NCBI RefSeq assembly: GCF_014204945.1
Contig: NZ_JACHMN010000002.1
Coordinates: 1,688,503-1,752,502 of the forward strand
Direction: 5' to 3'
DNA: 64,000 nucleotides
Source: Allocatelliglobosispora scoriae
GTDB lineage: Bacteria > Actinomycetota > Actinomycetes > Mycobacteriales > Micromonosporaceae
Shown one piece after another: positions 16,793-25,425 of this stretch (position 1 is the first letter of the stretch; each line of letters opens with the position of its first letter). A program made the position numbers and the translations under genes. Below the pieces are notes generated by a model. That model was not told the DNA's origin. It saw only the letters and a list, made by a program, of their open reading frames with translations, and did not search any database.

Positions 16793-18621
16793 CGCGCGCC
16801 CTCCAGTTCATCGGCGGCGAACTCCTGCTCGCGCTCGGCTTCGGCCTTCTCATAGGCCGTCACCAGGTTGACGTATCCGGGCACGCTCGCGAGCAGCTCG
16901 GCATGGGTGCCGTGCGCGACGACGCGGCCGTGCTCGACGTAGACGACCTCGTCGGCGAGCGCGATCGTGGCCCGGCGGTAGGCGACGACGAGCACCGAGG
17001 AGGCCGATTCGCGCAGCGACTGCAGGATCGCCGCCTCGACGCGGGGGTCGACGGCGCTCGTCGCGTCGTCGAGAACGAGCAGCCGGGGGTGTCCGGCGAG
17101 CGCGCGGGCGAGGACCAGCCGCTGGCGCTGGCCGCCGGAGAGGGTGGTGCCGCGCTCGCCCAGCTCGGTCTCGAGCCGCAGCGGCAGCCGCTCCACGAAG
17201 GTGCGGGCCTGCGCGGTGTCGAGCGCCGACCAGACGTCGTCCTCGTCGATGCCGTCACGGTCCAGGGTCACGTTGACCCGGACCGACTCGTCGAAGGCGA
17301 AGGAGAGCTGCGGCACGAGCGCCACGGTGCGGGGCAGCTCGACGGCGGAGAGGTCACGGGCGTCGACGTCGCCCAGGAGGACCCGGCCCTGGGTGGGGTC
17401 GAGCAGCCGGGCGGCGATCGTGGCGATGGTGGACTTGCCGGAACCGGTCGGGCCCACCAGGGCCACCGTCCGTCCCGCTCCGACGGTGAAGGTCACGTCG
17501 TGCAGGACCGGCTCGTCGTCGTACGCGAAACTGACGTTCTGGAAGGTGAGCGCGACCGGACCGCCGCCCGTGACCGACGACGTGCCGTAATCCATCTCGC
17601 CCGTGGCGTCGAGGACCCTGGCGACCCGGTCCCAGCCGGCGACGCTGCGCGGGACCTCGCCGAGGACCCAGCCGATCGCCCGCACCGGGAAGGCCATCAC
17701 CGTGAAGAGCAGGGTGACCGCGATGAGGTCGCCGAGCGTGATGTCACCGGCGGAGATGCGCCAGGCGCCCACGACGAGGGCGGCGAGGGTGCCGAGGCTC
17801 GGCAGCGAGTCGAGGGTGGGGTCGAAGATGCCGCGCAGCTTGCCGACCCGGATCAGCGCGTCGCGCAGCTCGTCGGCCTTGCGCGCGAAGCGCTCCGTCT
17901 CGGCCGTCTCCCGGCCCATCGTCTTGACGACAACCGCGCCGTCGAAGCTCTCGTGCGCGATCCCGCTGAGCTCGGCCCGCAGCTGCTGGGCCCGGGCCTG
18001 GCGGGGCGCCATCCGCCGGGAGAAGAAGACGTTGAGCGCGAAGAGCAGGGGGAAGAGCCCGAGCCCCACCAGCGCCAGGACCCAGTCGGTGACGAAGAGC
18101 GCGGCGACCGCGACCACCATCATCACGATGCTGCCGATCGCGAACGGCAGCGGCGCGATCGGCCACCAGGCCGCCTCGACATCGGAGTTGGCGTTGGAGA
18201 GCAGCGTGCCGGTGGAGTGCCGGGCGTGCCAGGCCGGCGGCAGCGCCATGTAGCGCCGCGTCACCAGCCGCCGGTAACGGGCCTGGAGCCGGAACTGCAT
18301 GAATCCGGCGCCGAGCCGCCGACCGAAGATGCCGAGCACCTTGCCGACGCTGACCGCCATGATCAGGCCGGCCGCGGCCAGCAGCGCGCCCAGGTCATAG
18401 TCGCCACCGTCGATGGCCGGCTGGGCGAGATCGCTGATCACCCAGCCCATGACGTAGGCCGAGGAGATGACGAGGAGGCCGAACAGGATGCTGCCGAGCG
18501 TCGCCAGGGCGAAGATGCGGGGCTCCGTGCGGATCGCGATCCAGAGGACCCGCATCCCGCGCCCGATGACGTCCCGGCCGGTGATCTCGGGTTTGCCGCT
18601 CTCCGCTGCGTCTGCTGCCAC
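16789..18621 (-). CDS. ABC exporter half-transporter, degenerate-site subunit
   Basis: About 610 residues with an N-terminal membrane domain and an ATPase domain. Walker A is LVGPTGSGKST and the signature is canonical (LSGGQRQ). Walker B ends in Asp (LLVLDDATSAVDP) instead of Glu, and the switch position is VVAYRRAT with no His. It therefore supplies the non-hydrolysing half-site and the good signature to its partner. GTG 18621 is chosen for a GGCGG 7 nt upstream; GTG 18627 and TTG 18669 are alternatives. It is the first gene of the pair, divergent from the TIGR03085 gene. Confidence 0.9.
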   Translation of the reverse strand: MAADAAESGKPEITGRDVIGRGMRVLWIAIRTEPRIFALATLGSILFGLLVISSAYVMGWVISDLAQPAIDGGDYDLGALLAAAGLIMAVSVGKVLGIFGRRLGAGFMQFRLQARYRRLVTRRYMALPPAWHARHSTGTLLSNANSDVEAAWWPIAPLPFAIGSIVMMVVAVAALFVTDWVLALVGLGLFPLLFALNVFFSRRMAPRQARAQQLRAELSGIAHESFDGAVVVKTMGRETAETERFARKADELRDALIRVGKLRGIFDPTLDSLPSLGTLAALVVGAWRISAGDITLGDLIAVTLLFTVMAFPVRAIGWVLGEVPRSVAGWDRVARVLDATGEMDYGTSSVTGGGPVALTFQNVSFAYDDEPVLHDVTFTVGAGRTVALVGPTGSGKSTIATIAARLLDPTQGRVLLGDVDARDLSAVELPRTVALVPQLSFAFDESVRVNVTLDRDGIDEDDVWSALDTAQARTFVERLPLRLETELGERGTTLSGGQRQRLVLARALAGHPRLLVLDDATSAVDPRVEAAILQSLRESASSVLVVAYRRATIALADEVVYVEHGRVVAHGTHAELLASVPGYVNLVTAYEKAEAEREQEFAADELEGAR

Positions 18622-18745
18622 GCCCACCCCGCCGTAAGTTTCAAATGATCGCTTAATCCTTACCGACAACGCGGCCCAGCGCTATCGGGTATCAGCTGTG
18701 CGTGCCGTCACACATTCGATATCCGCCCAGCTCCCGTGGATGGAT

Positions 18746-19387
18746 ATGATCAGCCGCGTGACCGGGCCCGCGCGCATCGAACGACTTGCCCTTGCTGACC
18801 TCTTGACGGACGTGGGACCGGATGCGCCGACCCTCTGCGAGGGCTGGACCACCCGGGACCTCGCCGCCCACCTGATCCTGCGGGAACGCCATCCGGTCGC
18901 GGCCGCGGGGATCGCCTTCCCGCGCCTGCGGGAGCGGACGGCACGACACCAGGCAAAGGTAGCTCGCCGGGACTTCACGAAACTCCTGCACGACCTGCGC
19001 CGCCCACCGGTGTGGAGCCTGCTGAGCAACCCGCTGCTCGACGAGGCGGTCAACGTCAACGAGATGTTCGTCCACCACGAGGATGTCCGGCGAGCTCAAC
19101 CCGGCTGGTCGCCGCGCACGCTGTCGCCGCAGCTCCAGGCCGAGCTTTTCAGCCGGGTACGCAAGACCGCGCGCCTCTTCCTGCGCAAGCTGCCCCTGAG
19201 CGTGGTCCTCGACGCGCCGAGACACGGCGTCATCGAGGCCGGCGGCGGCGGACCGGCCGTGAAGGTGACCGGCGACCCGGCGGAGCTGGCGCTGTTCATC
19301 TACGGCCGCCAGCAGGTCTCGAAGGTGGAGATCACCGGTGATCCGGCCGGTGTCGAGCGGTTGCGCAACGCCCGGCTGGGCGTGTGA
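18746..19387 (+). CDS. TIGR03085-type metal-binding protein (DinB/MDMPI fold)
   Basis: About 213 residues. ARIERLALADLLTDVGPDAP, followed by TLCEGWTTRDLAAHLILRER, is the N-terminal four-helix block of mycothiol-dependent maleylpyruvate isomerase-like proteins. His in AAHL and NEMFVHHEDVRRAQPGW are likely metal ligands. The C-terminal SCP2-like part has VKVTGDPAELALFIYGR. This matches the actinobacterial TIGR03085 family, whose reaction is unknown. ATG 18746 is preferred; ATG 18740 is also in frame. No strong ribosome site was seen. Confidence 0.8.
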   Translation: MISRVTGPARIERLALADLLTDVGPDAPTLCEGWTTRDLAAHLILRERHPVAAAGIAFPRLRERTARHQAKVARRDFTKLLHDLRRPPVWSLLSNPLLDEAVNVNEMFVHHEDVRRAQPGWSPRTLSPQLQAELFSRVRKTARLFLRKLPLSVVLDAPRHGVIEAGGGGPAVKVTGDPAELALFIYGRQQVSKVEITGDPAGVERLRNARLGV

Positions 19388-19523
19388 CGACCGTTCACAT
19401 ATCTCACTCACCGTGAGCCCACGCTTCCCAGCGGTGACACAGCGAAAACGCTTACTCTGGCCGAGTGGAGGGCTAGCTCTCCCGCTGCCTGGCGGCTACG
19501 CTCCGGTAACCGTTACGAAACCT

Positions 19524-19537
19524 GTGTTCTAGAACAC
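19524..19537. promoter_or_regulatory. 14-bp perfect palindrome upstream of acyl-CoA ligase
   Basis: GTGTTCTAGAACAC is a perfect dyad 31 bp before the ATG, placed where it could overlap a promoter or the transcription start. A GTAACCGTTAC dyad lies 15 bp further upstream. It may be an operator for a TetR- or GntR-type lipid regulator; no such regulator is adjacent, so the partner is unknown. Confidence 0.5.
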
Positions 19538-19568
19538 GGTCGACGCGTCTGGGAGGGCAATACCAGCC

Positions 19569-21392
19569 ATGGGCCTTGAGGTTCCCTACCGGTCTATTCC
19601 GGATATGTTTCTCCAGCGTGTCGCGGCGACGCCCGACACGCAGGCCTTCGGCGGCCCCGGCCCCGACGGCACTCCCGTCTGGTTCACCTGGCGACAGATC
19701 AGCGACCGTGCCAGCGCCATCGCGGCCGGTCTGACGACCCTCGGTGTGGGCAGCGAGGAGCGGGTCGCGATCCTCGCCTCCACCCGTCTCGACTGGGTCG
19801 TCACGGACCTCGGCATCATGTGCGCGGGCGGCGCCACCACGACCGTCTACCCGACGACCGAGCCCGAGGACGCCTGCTTCATCGTGAGCGACTCCGGCTC
19901 CACGGTGCTCTTCGCGGAGAACCCGGACCAGGCGGCCAAGATGGACCCGGCTGCCGTACCGGCCCTGCGCCAGATCATCCTCTTCGACGGCGAGGCCGAC
20001 CCCGAGGCCGCGATCCCGCAGATCACCCTGGCCGAGCTGGAGCTGCGCGGCGCCGGTGTGCTCGCGGAGCGCCCCGGCCTGGTCAGCGAGATCGTCGCCG
20101 GCATCGAACCGTCGGCGCTCGCCACCCTGATCTACACCTCCGGCACGACCGGCCGCCCCAAGGGCGTCGAGCTGCTGCACCGGGGCTGGTGCTGGGAGGG
20201 CGTCGCGCAGGGCGACGTCGGCGTGCTGCTCGGCTCCGACACGCAGTTCCTCTGGCTGCCGCTGTCGCACTCGTTCGGCAAGACGCTGCTCTGCGGCATC
20301 ATCCACGTCGGGGTGCCGACCTACGTGGACGGCCGGGTCGACAAGATCATCGACAACCTCGCCCTGATCAAGCCGACGCTGATGTGTGCCGCTCCCCGCA
20401 TCTTCGAGAAGGTCTACAACCGAGTGGTCACCCAGGCGACCTCCGCCGGTGGCGCCAAGGCGAAGATCTTCGGCTGGGCCGTGCGTACGGGTAAGGCGAA
20501 GCTGGCGCTGGAGCAGGCGGGCAAGCCGGTCCCCGGCGGCCTCAACTTCAAGTACGGCATCGCGCACAAGCTGGTCTTCTCCAAGCTGCACGAGCGTCTC
20601 GGCGGCAACATCCGCTACATGGTCTCGGGCTCCGCACCGCTCTCGGTGCCGATCGCGGAGTTCTTCGCCGCGGCCGGGCTGCCGGTGAGCGAGGGCTACG
20701 GCCTGACCGAGTCGAGCGCGGGCAACACCGTCAACCGGCCCGGCGCGCTGAAGATCGGCACGGTCGGCCCGCCGCTCGCGGACCTCGAAGTCAAGATCGA
20801 CACCGACGGCGAGATCCTGCTGCGCGGCGCCCCGGTCATGCGCGGCTACCACAACCTGCCCGAGGAGACGAAGGCCGTCTTCACCGAGGAGGGCTTCTTC
20901 CGCACCGGCGACATCGGCGAGATCGACGCCGACGGCCACGTCAAGATCACGGACCGCAAGAAAGACCTGGTCAAGACGTCGGGCGGGAAGTACATCGCGC
21001 CGAGCCACATCGAGGGGCTCTTCAAGGCGCTCTGCCCGCTCACCTCGCAGGTGCTCGTCATCGGCCAGGCCCGCAACTACGTCACCATGGTGATCACGCT
21101 CGACCCCGAGTCGGTGACCGCCTGGGCGGCGAACGGTCCGCTCGCCGGCAAGCCCTATGCCGAGATCGTGGCGTCCAGCGAAGCCGAGGCGTATGTCGGC
21201 GGCTTCGTCAAGGAGCTCAACACCAAGGTCAACCGCTGGGAGACGATCAAGAAGTTCATCATCCTCCCGCGCGACCTCACCATCGAGGACGGCGAGATCA
21301 CCCCGTCGCTGAAGCTCAAGCGCCGCGTGGTCGAGGAGAACTTCAAGCCCCAGATCGAGGCCATGTACGCCGGCAGCCTCGCGGAGATTTAA
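19569..21392 (+). CDS. Long-chain fatty-acid--CoA ligase
   Basis: The 607-residue AMP-forming enzyme activates fatty acids to acyl-CoA via acyl-AMP. The ATP-binding motif is TLIYTSGTTGRPKGVEL (about 190). The second motif is SEGYGLTESSAG. The hinge block is FFRTGDIGEIDADGHVKITD, followed by RKKDLVKTSGGKYIAPSHIE with the catalytic Lys region. The mid-chain blocks PLSHSFGKTLL and RYMVSGSAPLSV are typical of FadD15-like enzymes. GGGAGG lies 11 nt before ATG 19569. It appears monocistronic, bounded by a nested hairpin. Confidence 0.94.
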   Translation: MGLEVPYRSIPDMFLQRVAATPDTQAFGGPGPDGTPVWFTWRQISDRASAIAAGLTTLGVGSEERVAILASTRLDWVVTDLGIMCAGGATTTVYPTTEPEDACFIVSDSGSTVLFAENPDQAAKMDPAAVPALRQIILFDGEADPEAAIPQITLAELELRGAGVLAERPGLVSEIVAGIEPSALATLIYTSGTTGRPKGVELLHRGWCWEGVAQGDVGVLLGSDTQFLWLPLSHSFGKTLLCGIIHVGVPTYVDGRVDKIIDNLALIKPTLMCAAPRIFEKVYNRVVTQATSAGGAKAKIFGWAVRTGKAKLALEQAGKPVPGGLNFKYGIAHKLVFSKLHERLGGNIRYMVSGSAPLSVPIAEFFAAAGLPVSEGYGLTESSAGNTVNRPGALKIGTVGPPLADLEVKIDTDGEILLRGAPVMRGYHNLPEETKAVFTEEGFFRTGDIGEIDADGHVKITDRKKDLVKTSGGKYIAPSHIEGLFKALCPLTSQVLVIGQARNYVTMVITLDPESVTAWAANGPLAGKPYAEIVASSEAEAYVGGFVKELNTKVNRWETIKKFIILPRDLTIEDGEITPSLKLKRRVVEENFKPQIEAMYAGSLAEI

Positions 21393-21397
21393 CCCGC

Positions 21398-21510
21398 ATT
21401 TTAATGCTGGACACGCCGGCAAATCTGCAATAAAAGTCAGGATCGACTGGGAGCCCCTCGGTCGATCCTGACTTTTATTGCACCTCGTGCGGCGTGTCCA
21501 GCATTAAAAT
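21398..21510. terminator. Nested double hairpin between convergent genes
   Basis: An outer pair of 21-nt arms (21398-21418 with 21490-21510) encloses an inner pair of 22-nt arms (21426-21447 with 21461-21482, loop 13 nt). All arms are perfect complements. It begins 5 nt after the ligase stop and ends 9 nt before the stop of the convergent regulator, fitting a bidirectional terminator, though much longer than one needs. Confidence 0.85.
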
Positions 21511-21519
21511 TCAGGGAGG

Positions 21520-22974
21520 TTAGGCGATCAGGGTGGGCTCGGTCCAGTGCGGGCGGGGGGTGCCCCGGTCCAGGTCGAAGCGGGCAGCGGCGATCCGGCC
21601 CACCGCCTCCGTCAGGTCCACCGGCGGCAGCGTGAAGGGCAGCCGCAGGAAGCGCTCCAGGGTGCCGTCCAGGCCGAAGCGCGGGCCGGGCGCCAGGCGT
21701 ACGCCATGGGCCTCCGCCGATCTCGCCAGCGCACTGGAGACCGGCGCGTCCAGCTCCGCCCAGAGCGTCAGCCCGCCCCGGGGAATCGTGAAGCTCCACT
21801 CGGGCAGCCGATCGCGCAGCTCCGTGACGAGCGTGTCCCGCCGCACGCCGAGCGAGGCCCGCCGGGCGGCCACGATGCCCTCGGCCTGGTCCAGCAGCCG
21901 CACGGCGACGAGCTGATCGAGCACCGGTGAGGCCATGTCGACGCCGACCCGCACCGCGGCGAGCCGCTGCACCAGGGGCGCCGCGGCCCGGATCCAGCCG
22001 ATCCGCATGCCGCCCCAGAAGGGCTTGCTCATGCCGCCGATGGTGAGCACCCGGCTGTGCCGGTCGAACGCGGCGACCGGCGGCGGCAGCGGATCATCGG
22101 TGAGCTGCAGGTCCACGAAGGACTCGTCGATGACGAGGTCGGTGGCGGCGGAGTGGGCGGCGGCGGGCAGCAGCTCGCGCAGCCGCAGCGGCATCAGGTG
22201 GCCGGTCGGGTTCTGGAACTCGGGAATGAGGTAGGCGAGCTTCGGCCGGGTCTGCCGGATCGTGTCGAGCAGCAGTTCGCCGTCCCAGCCCTGCGCACCG
22301 AGGCCATGGGTGGCGATCCGGGCCCGGCTGCCCGCCAGCGCCGCCAGCGCCCCCGGATAGGTCGGCGACTCGACCAGCACCGGCGCGCCGGGGTGCACGA
22401 TGAGCCGGACGACCAGGTCGAGGGCGTGCTGGGTGCCGTTGGTGATGAGGATCTGCTCCAGCCGCGTCGGCAGGCCCCGGGCGGTGTAGCGCGCGGCGAC
22501 CACCTCGCGCAGCTCGTCGAGCCCGCACGGGAAATAGCCGGGGCCGCCGAGATAGCGCGGCAGGTCCTCGACGGCGGCGCGGGCGGCGGCGGCGAGCTCG
22601 ATCGGTGCGGCCGGTGCGGCGCTGCTCAGATCGATGAGGCCGGGGTCGTCGGAGGGCGCCCAGAGACCGCTGCTGCCGACGCGCAGGCCCTCGGGCAGTG
22701 CCGTCCAGCTCCCGGCACCGCGGCGGCTGACCAGGTGGCCGGAGTCGCGCAGCTCGCGATAGGCGGCCGAGACGGTGGTACGCGAGATGGCGAGCGACTC
22801 CGCCAGCTCACGTTCAGCGGGGAGCCGTACCCCGAGGGCGAGCCGGCCGTCGGCGAGCAACCCGCGCACGGCGGAGGCGAGGGCGACGTAGTCCGGACTG
22901 CGGCGGCGGGCGGGCAGGGCATGCCACTGGCCGAGAAGCCGGCCGAGCTGCGCGCCCCGGACAAGTCCGCCCAT
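21520..22974 (-). CDS. MocR/GntR family PLP-dependent regulator, YczR-like
   Basis: The 484-residue protein is a GntR winged helix fused to an aminotransferase-like domain. The winged helix reads YVALASAVRGLLADGRLALG, then VRLPAERELAESLAISRTTV. The aminotransferase part has LITNGTQHALDLVVRL, PTYPG, PEFQNPTGHLMP, DESFVDL and the PLP Lys in GGMSKPFWGGMRIGWIR. MocR regulators use PLP as a sensor. Divergence from a YczE-like membrane gene matches the known yczR/yczE arrangement. ATG 22974 has GAGGGG 6 nt upstream; ATG 23028 is also in frame. Confidence 0.88.
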   Translation of the reverse strand: MGGLVRGAQLGRLLGQWHALPARRRSPDYVALASAVRGLLADGRLALGVRLPAERELAESLAISRTTVSAAYRELRDSGHLVSRRGAGSWTALPEGLRVGSSGLWAPSDDPGLIDLSSAAPAAPIELAAAARAAVEDLPRYLGGPGYFPCGLDELREVVAARYTARGLPTRLEQILITNGTQHALDLVVRLIVHPGAPVLVESPTYPGALAALAGSRARIATHGLGAQGWDGELLLDTIRQTRPKLAYLIPEFQNPTGHLMPLRLRELLPAAAHSAATDLVIDESFVDLQLTDDPLPPPVAAFDRHSRVLTIGGMSKPFWGGMRIGWIRAAAPLVQRLAAVRVGVDMASPVLDQLVAVRLLDQAEGIVAARRASLGVRRDTLVTELRDRLPEWSFTIPRGGLTLWAELDAPVSSALARSAEAHGVRLAPGPRFGLDGTLERFLRLPFTLPPVDLTEAVGRIAAARFDLDRGTPRPHWTEPTLIA

Positions 22975-23036
22975 CGCGATCCCCTCATCGACTCGCAAAC
23001 GGCTGGTGTGCCGCTCGGAAGGAGCCATCCAGCACG

Positions 23037-23069
23037 AATTGGCCCTTCCCTTATCCTAAAGTGGCCCTC
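23037..23069. promoter_or_regulatory. Direct-repeat operator candidate in the yczR-yczE gap
   Basis: AATTGGCCCTT (23037) and AAGTGGCCCTC (23059) are direct repeats 22 bp apart, two helical turns, the spacing type known for MocR regulators. Between them lies TATCCT (23052-23057), a possible -10 for yczE, and the reverse strand reads TAGGAT (23058-23053) for the regulator gene. A bound YczR dimer could control both. Confidence 0.5.
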
Positions 23070-23081
23070 AGAGTGGCATGT

Positions 23082-23738
23082 ATGCACCTCCCGAGCAAGC
23101 CACATCGACTCGCCCGCCGCCTCGTCCAGCTCTACGCCGGCCTCCTCGGCTACGGGATCAGCATGGCCCTGATGGTCGAGGCGGGCCTCGGCAACCAACC
23201 CTGGGACGTGCTGCACCAGGGGGCCGCCGGGCTCACCGGCATCTCGATCGGCACGGTCGCCATCGTCGTCGGCGCGCTGGTCCTGCTCTGCTGGATCCCG
23301 CTGCGGCAGCGCCCCGGACTCGGGACCATCTCCAACATCCTCGTCATCGGACCCACCCTGGACATCGTGATGGTGGCGCTGCCGACGCCGCACGGGTGGG
23401 CGCTGCGGGTGGCGTACCTGCTGATGGGCATTGTGCTCTGTGGTTTTGCCAGTGGCCTTTACATCGGGGCCAATCTGGGGCCGGGGCCGCGGGACGGCCT
23501 GATGACCGGCCTCGCCGCGCGGGGTTACTCGGTCCGCGTCGTGCGGACCGCCATCGAGATCACCGTCGTCGCGATCGGCTTCCTGCTGGGCGGGGTCTTC
23601 GGCCTCGGGACGCTGCTCTACGCGGTGACGATCGGGCCGCTCGCCCACGTCTTCATCCCGATGTTCACCATCGACGTGCCGGGCAAACCATCCCTCGGTG
23701 CTCCCCGCGAGCCGGACCCGGCCCTCCCGGCCGCGTGA
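23082..23738 (+). CDS. YczE/YitT family integral membrane protein
   Basis: About 218 residues with five hydrophobic segments: near residues 12-32, 48-68, 76-96, 102-125 and 150-190. The family blocks are LYAGLLGYGISMALMVEAGL, GNQPWDVLHQG and GANLGPGPRDGLMTG. YczE-type proteins have no proven function; some may transport a substrate related to PLP or sulfur metabolism (literature inference). ATG 23082 is preferred, since the upstream in-frame GTG 23061 falls inside the operator repeat. It is the divergent partner of the YczR-like regulator. Confidence 0.82.
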   Translation: MHLPSKPHRLARRLVQLYAGLLGYGISMALMVEAGLGNQPWDVLHQGAAGLTGISIGTVAIVVGALVLLCWIPLRQRPGLGTISNILVIGPTLDIVMVALPTPHGWALRVAYLLMGIVLCGFASGLYIGANLGPGPRDGLMTGLAARGYSVRVVRTAIEITVVAIGFLLGGVFGLGTLLYAVTIGPLAHVFIPMFTIDVPGKPSLGAPREPDPALPAA

Positions 23739-23740
23739 GA

Positions 23741-23780
23741 TGACTCGGCACCGACCCGCCGCCAGGTCGGTGCCGAGTCA
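23741..23780. terminator. 16-bp perfect hairpin between convergent genes
   Basis: TGACTCGGCACCGACC (23741-23756) pairs with 23765-23780 around an 8-nt loop. It begins 2 nt after the YczE stop and 14 nt before the M23 peptidase stop. Confidence 0.8.
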
Positions 23781-23794
23781 GCCAATGGGCGGAC

Positions 23795-24994
23795 CTAGGG
23801 GCAGGTCGCGCCGACCGGACCGCTCAGGCCGGTCCACATGTACGCGTCGGAGAGCCAGGTCCCGTCGGTGAACTTGTTCCACAGGCTGGTCGTGCCCCAG
23901 CGGCCGGTGTGCGTGGTGCCCGTCTTGGAACAGGAGATCGTCATCGTCGTGCCGTCCGCGACCGTGCCCGCCGCGGCGAAGTTGCTGCCGGGACCGGTGC
24001 GCTTGGTCAGGGTCAGCGTGCCGTTGCCGTCGACGATGCCCTGGTTGAAGTCGAGCGGGCCGTAGTTGTAGAGCGAACCGCCCTGCCCGACCGCGGTCGA
24101 GCCGTGCCGCGCGGTGCCGCCGTAGGCAGCCGACCCGGCGACGATCGTCCACTTGCCGAAGTTGTGCTGGGAGATCGCGACGTAGCCGCCGTTCTGGCGG
24201 AGGGCGAAGTGGACGTGGTTGCCGGAGGCCTGCCCGCCGCAGGTCACGTCGGTGCCGATGTTGCCCAGCGGCAGACCCTGACCCGCCGGTACGCCGTCCG
24301 CGTCCGAGACCAGGCTGTTGAAGAGGTGGTAGTAGTCGGTGGCGTAGTTGCGATCGTGGTAGACCCGGATCCAGCCCTGGCACATCCGGAAGGCGGTGCC
24401 CGCACGGGCCGCCCGGACGATGCCGTCGCCGCCCGCGAGATCCAGCGCGGTCCACGGGTTCTCGGTTGTGCTCCAACCGTGCGGGCCGCTCGACATCCGC
24501 CACGACTGGCCGACGGCGTAGGGCAGGGCCATCCCGGTGCGGTAGTCACCACCCGCGAAGAGGGCGTTCTCGGTGGCGAACAGCGAGCGCTCATCGCCCC
24601 TGGTCAGCGGGGATGCGGTGACGAGCTCGCGGAAGAGCGCCTCGTCCTCCAGCGCGATCTGCCAGGTGCCCCTGACGGAGCGGGCGTGGAAGAGCCAGCC
24701 CAGCGGGTAGGCGCCCTCCTTCTGCGGCGCGACGATGACCGCCGTGCCGAAGGCCCAGCTCGTACCCGCTGTGCGCAGGACGGTGACCCGGGTCTCGGCG
24801 GCCGTCGCGGCGCGCAGGGTGGCGTCGGTCAGGGTCGCGGCTCGCTGGAGCAGTTTCGAGGTGACGGCCGTGGTGACCGCGCTCGTGGCGGCCGCGGCCG
24901 GGGCGGCGACGCCCGCGGTCGGGGCGGTGAGGGTGAGCCCGGTGCCGAGCACCAGGGCGAGCAGACAAGCGGTACGGCGTCGCGGAGACACCAT
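23795..24994 (-). CDS. Secreted M23 peptidase, LasA-like
   Basis: The 399-residue protein has a signal peptide (RRRTACLLALVLGTGLTLTA, cleavage near residue 30). The M23 metal site is His172 (GPHGW), Asp185 (TALDLAGG) and the pair His260/His262 (NHVHFAL). The 13-residue spacing and sequence resemble LasA-type lysostaphin-family endopeptidases, which cut glycine bonds in cell walls or elastin. A beta-rich C-terminal domain (about 290-399) may bind a substrate. ATG 24994 has TTAGGAGG 5 nt upstream. It is monocistronic and probably extracellular. Confidence 0.85.
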   Translation of the reverse strand: MVSPRRRTACLLALVLGTGLTLTAPTAGVAAPAAAATSAVTTAVTSKLLQRAATLTDATLRAATAAETRVTVLRTAGTSWAFGTAVIVAPQKEGAYPLGWLFHARSVRGTWQIALEDEALFRELVTASPLTRGDERSLFATENALFAGGDYRTGMALPYAVGQSWRMSSGPHGWSTTENPWTALDLAGGDGIVRAARAGTAFRMCQGWIRVYHDRNYATDYYHLFNSLVSDADGVPAGQGLPLGNIGTDVTCGGQASGNHVHFALRQNGGYVAISQHNFGKWTIVAGSAAYGGTARHGSTAVGQGGSLYNYGPLDFNQGIVDGNGTLTLTKRTGPGSNFAAAGTVADGTTMTISCSKTGTTHTGRWGTTSLWNKFTDGTWLSDAYMWTGLSGPVGATCP

Positions 24995-25425
24995 GCCAGC
25001 CTCCTAAGATCGATCGGCGTATCTATTGACCGCAATCTTAAGAAGAGATCACCTTGCCGTCAGGGTGCGAATCTGCACCTGTTGCGGGCTTTCCTGGCAC
25101 GACCGCACCTTGACCGCCGCCGCGCTGCGAGCGCGGGGCGCGGCTGCGGGTGCGGCGAGCGGCTGCGGGCGCGGGGCGCGACTACGAGCGCGAGGCGCGC
25201 CTACGAGAGCGAGGCGCGCCTACGAGCGCGGCTGCGGCTGCGAGCGCGGCTGCGCCGAAGATCACGCCTTCTTCGGGGAAAATGGTGTGATCACGCGCCT
25301 TGATCACACCATTTTCCCCGAAGAAGGCGTGATCTTGCACGCGCGCAGCGATCCAGCAGGCGTGCGGAACGCACGGCGAGAACACACGTCAAGCGGGGCA
25401 AGCGGGGCAGGCGGGTGCGAGCGCG
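24995..25425. other. Gene-free stretch with GC-rich repeats and a hairpin
   Basis: No gene is supported. It contains the upstream region of the M23 gene and a low-complexity GC tract at about 25118-25257 with repeats such as GAGGCGCGCCTACGAG (25192 and 25211). A 36-bp inverted repeat at 25258-25336 and a short spacer before the hisF stop complete it. Confidence 0.65.
25258..25336. terminator. 36-bp perfect inverted repeat downstream of hisF
   Basis: Positions 25258-25293 pair exactly with 25301-25336 around a 7-nt loop. It lies about 90 bp after the hisF stop and before the M23 gene, both reading leftwards. The loop is flanked by TGATCA on both sides. Confidence 0.8.

Noticed and set aside
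15083-18648. Two long forward-strand open frames across the ABC exporter genes
   Set aside because: They are antisense shadows; the reverse strand shows every ABC motif in order.
19473-21422. Reverse-strand open frame across the acyl-CoA ligase
   Set aside because: Shadow frame of the ligase; no recognisable domain.
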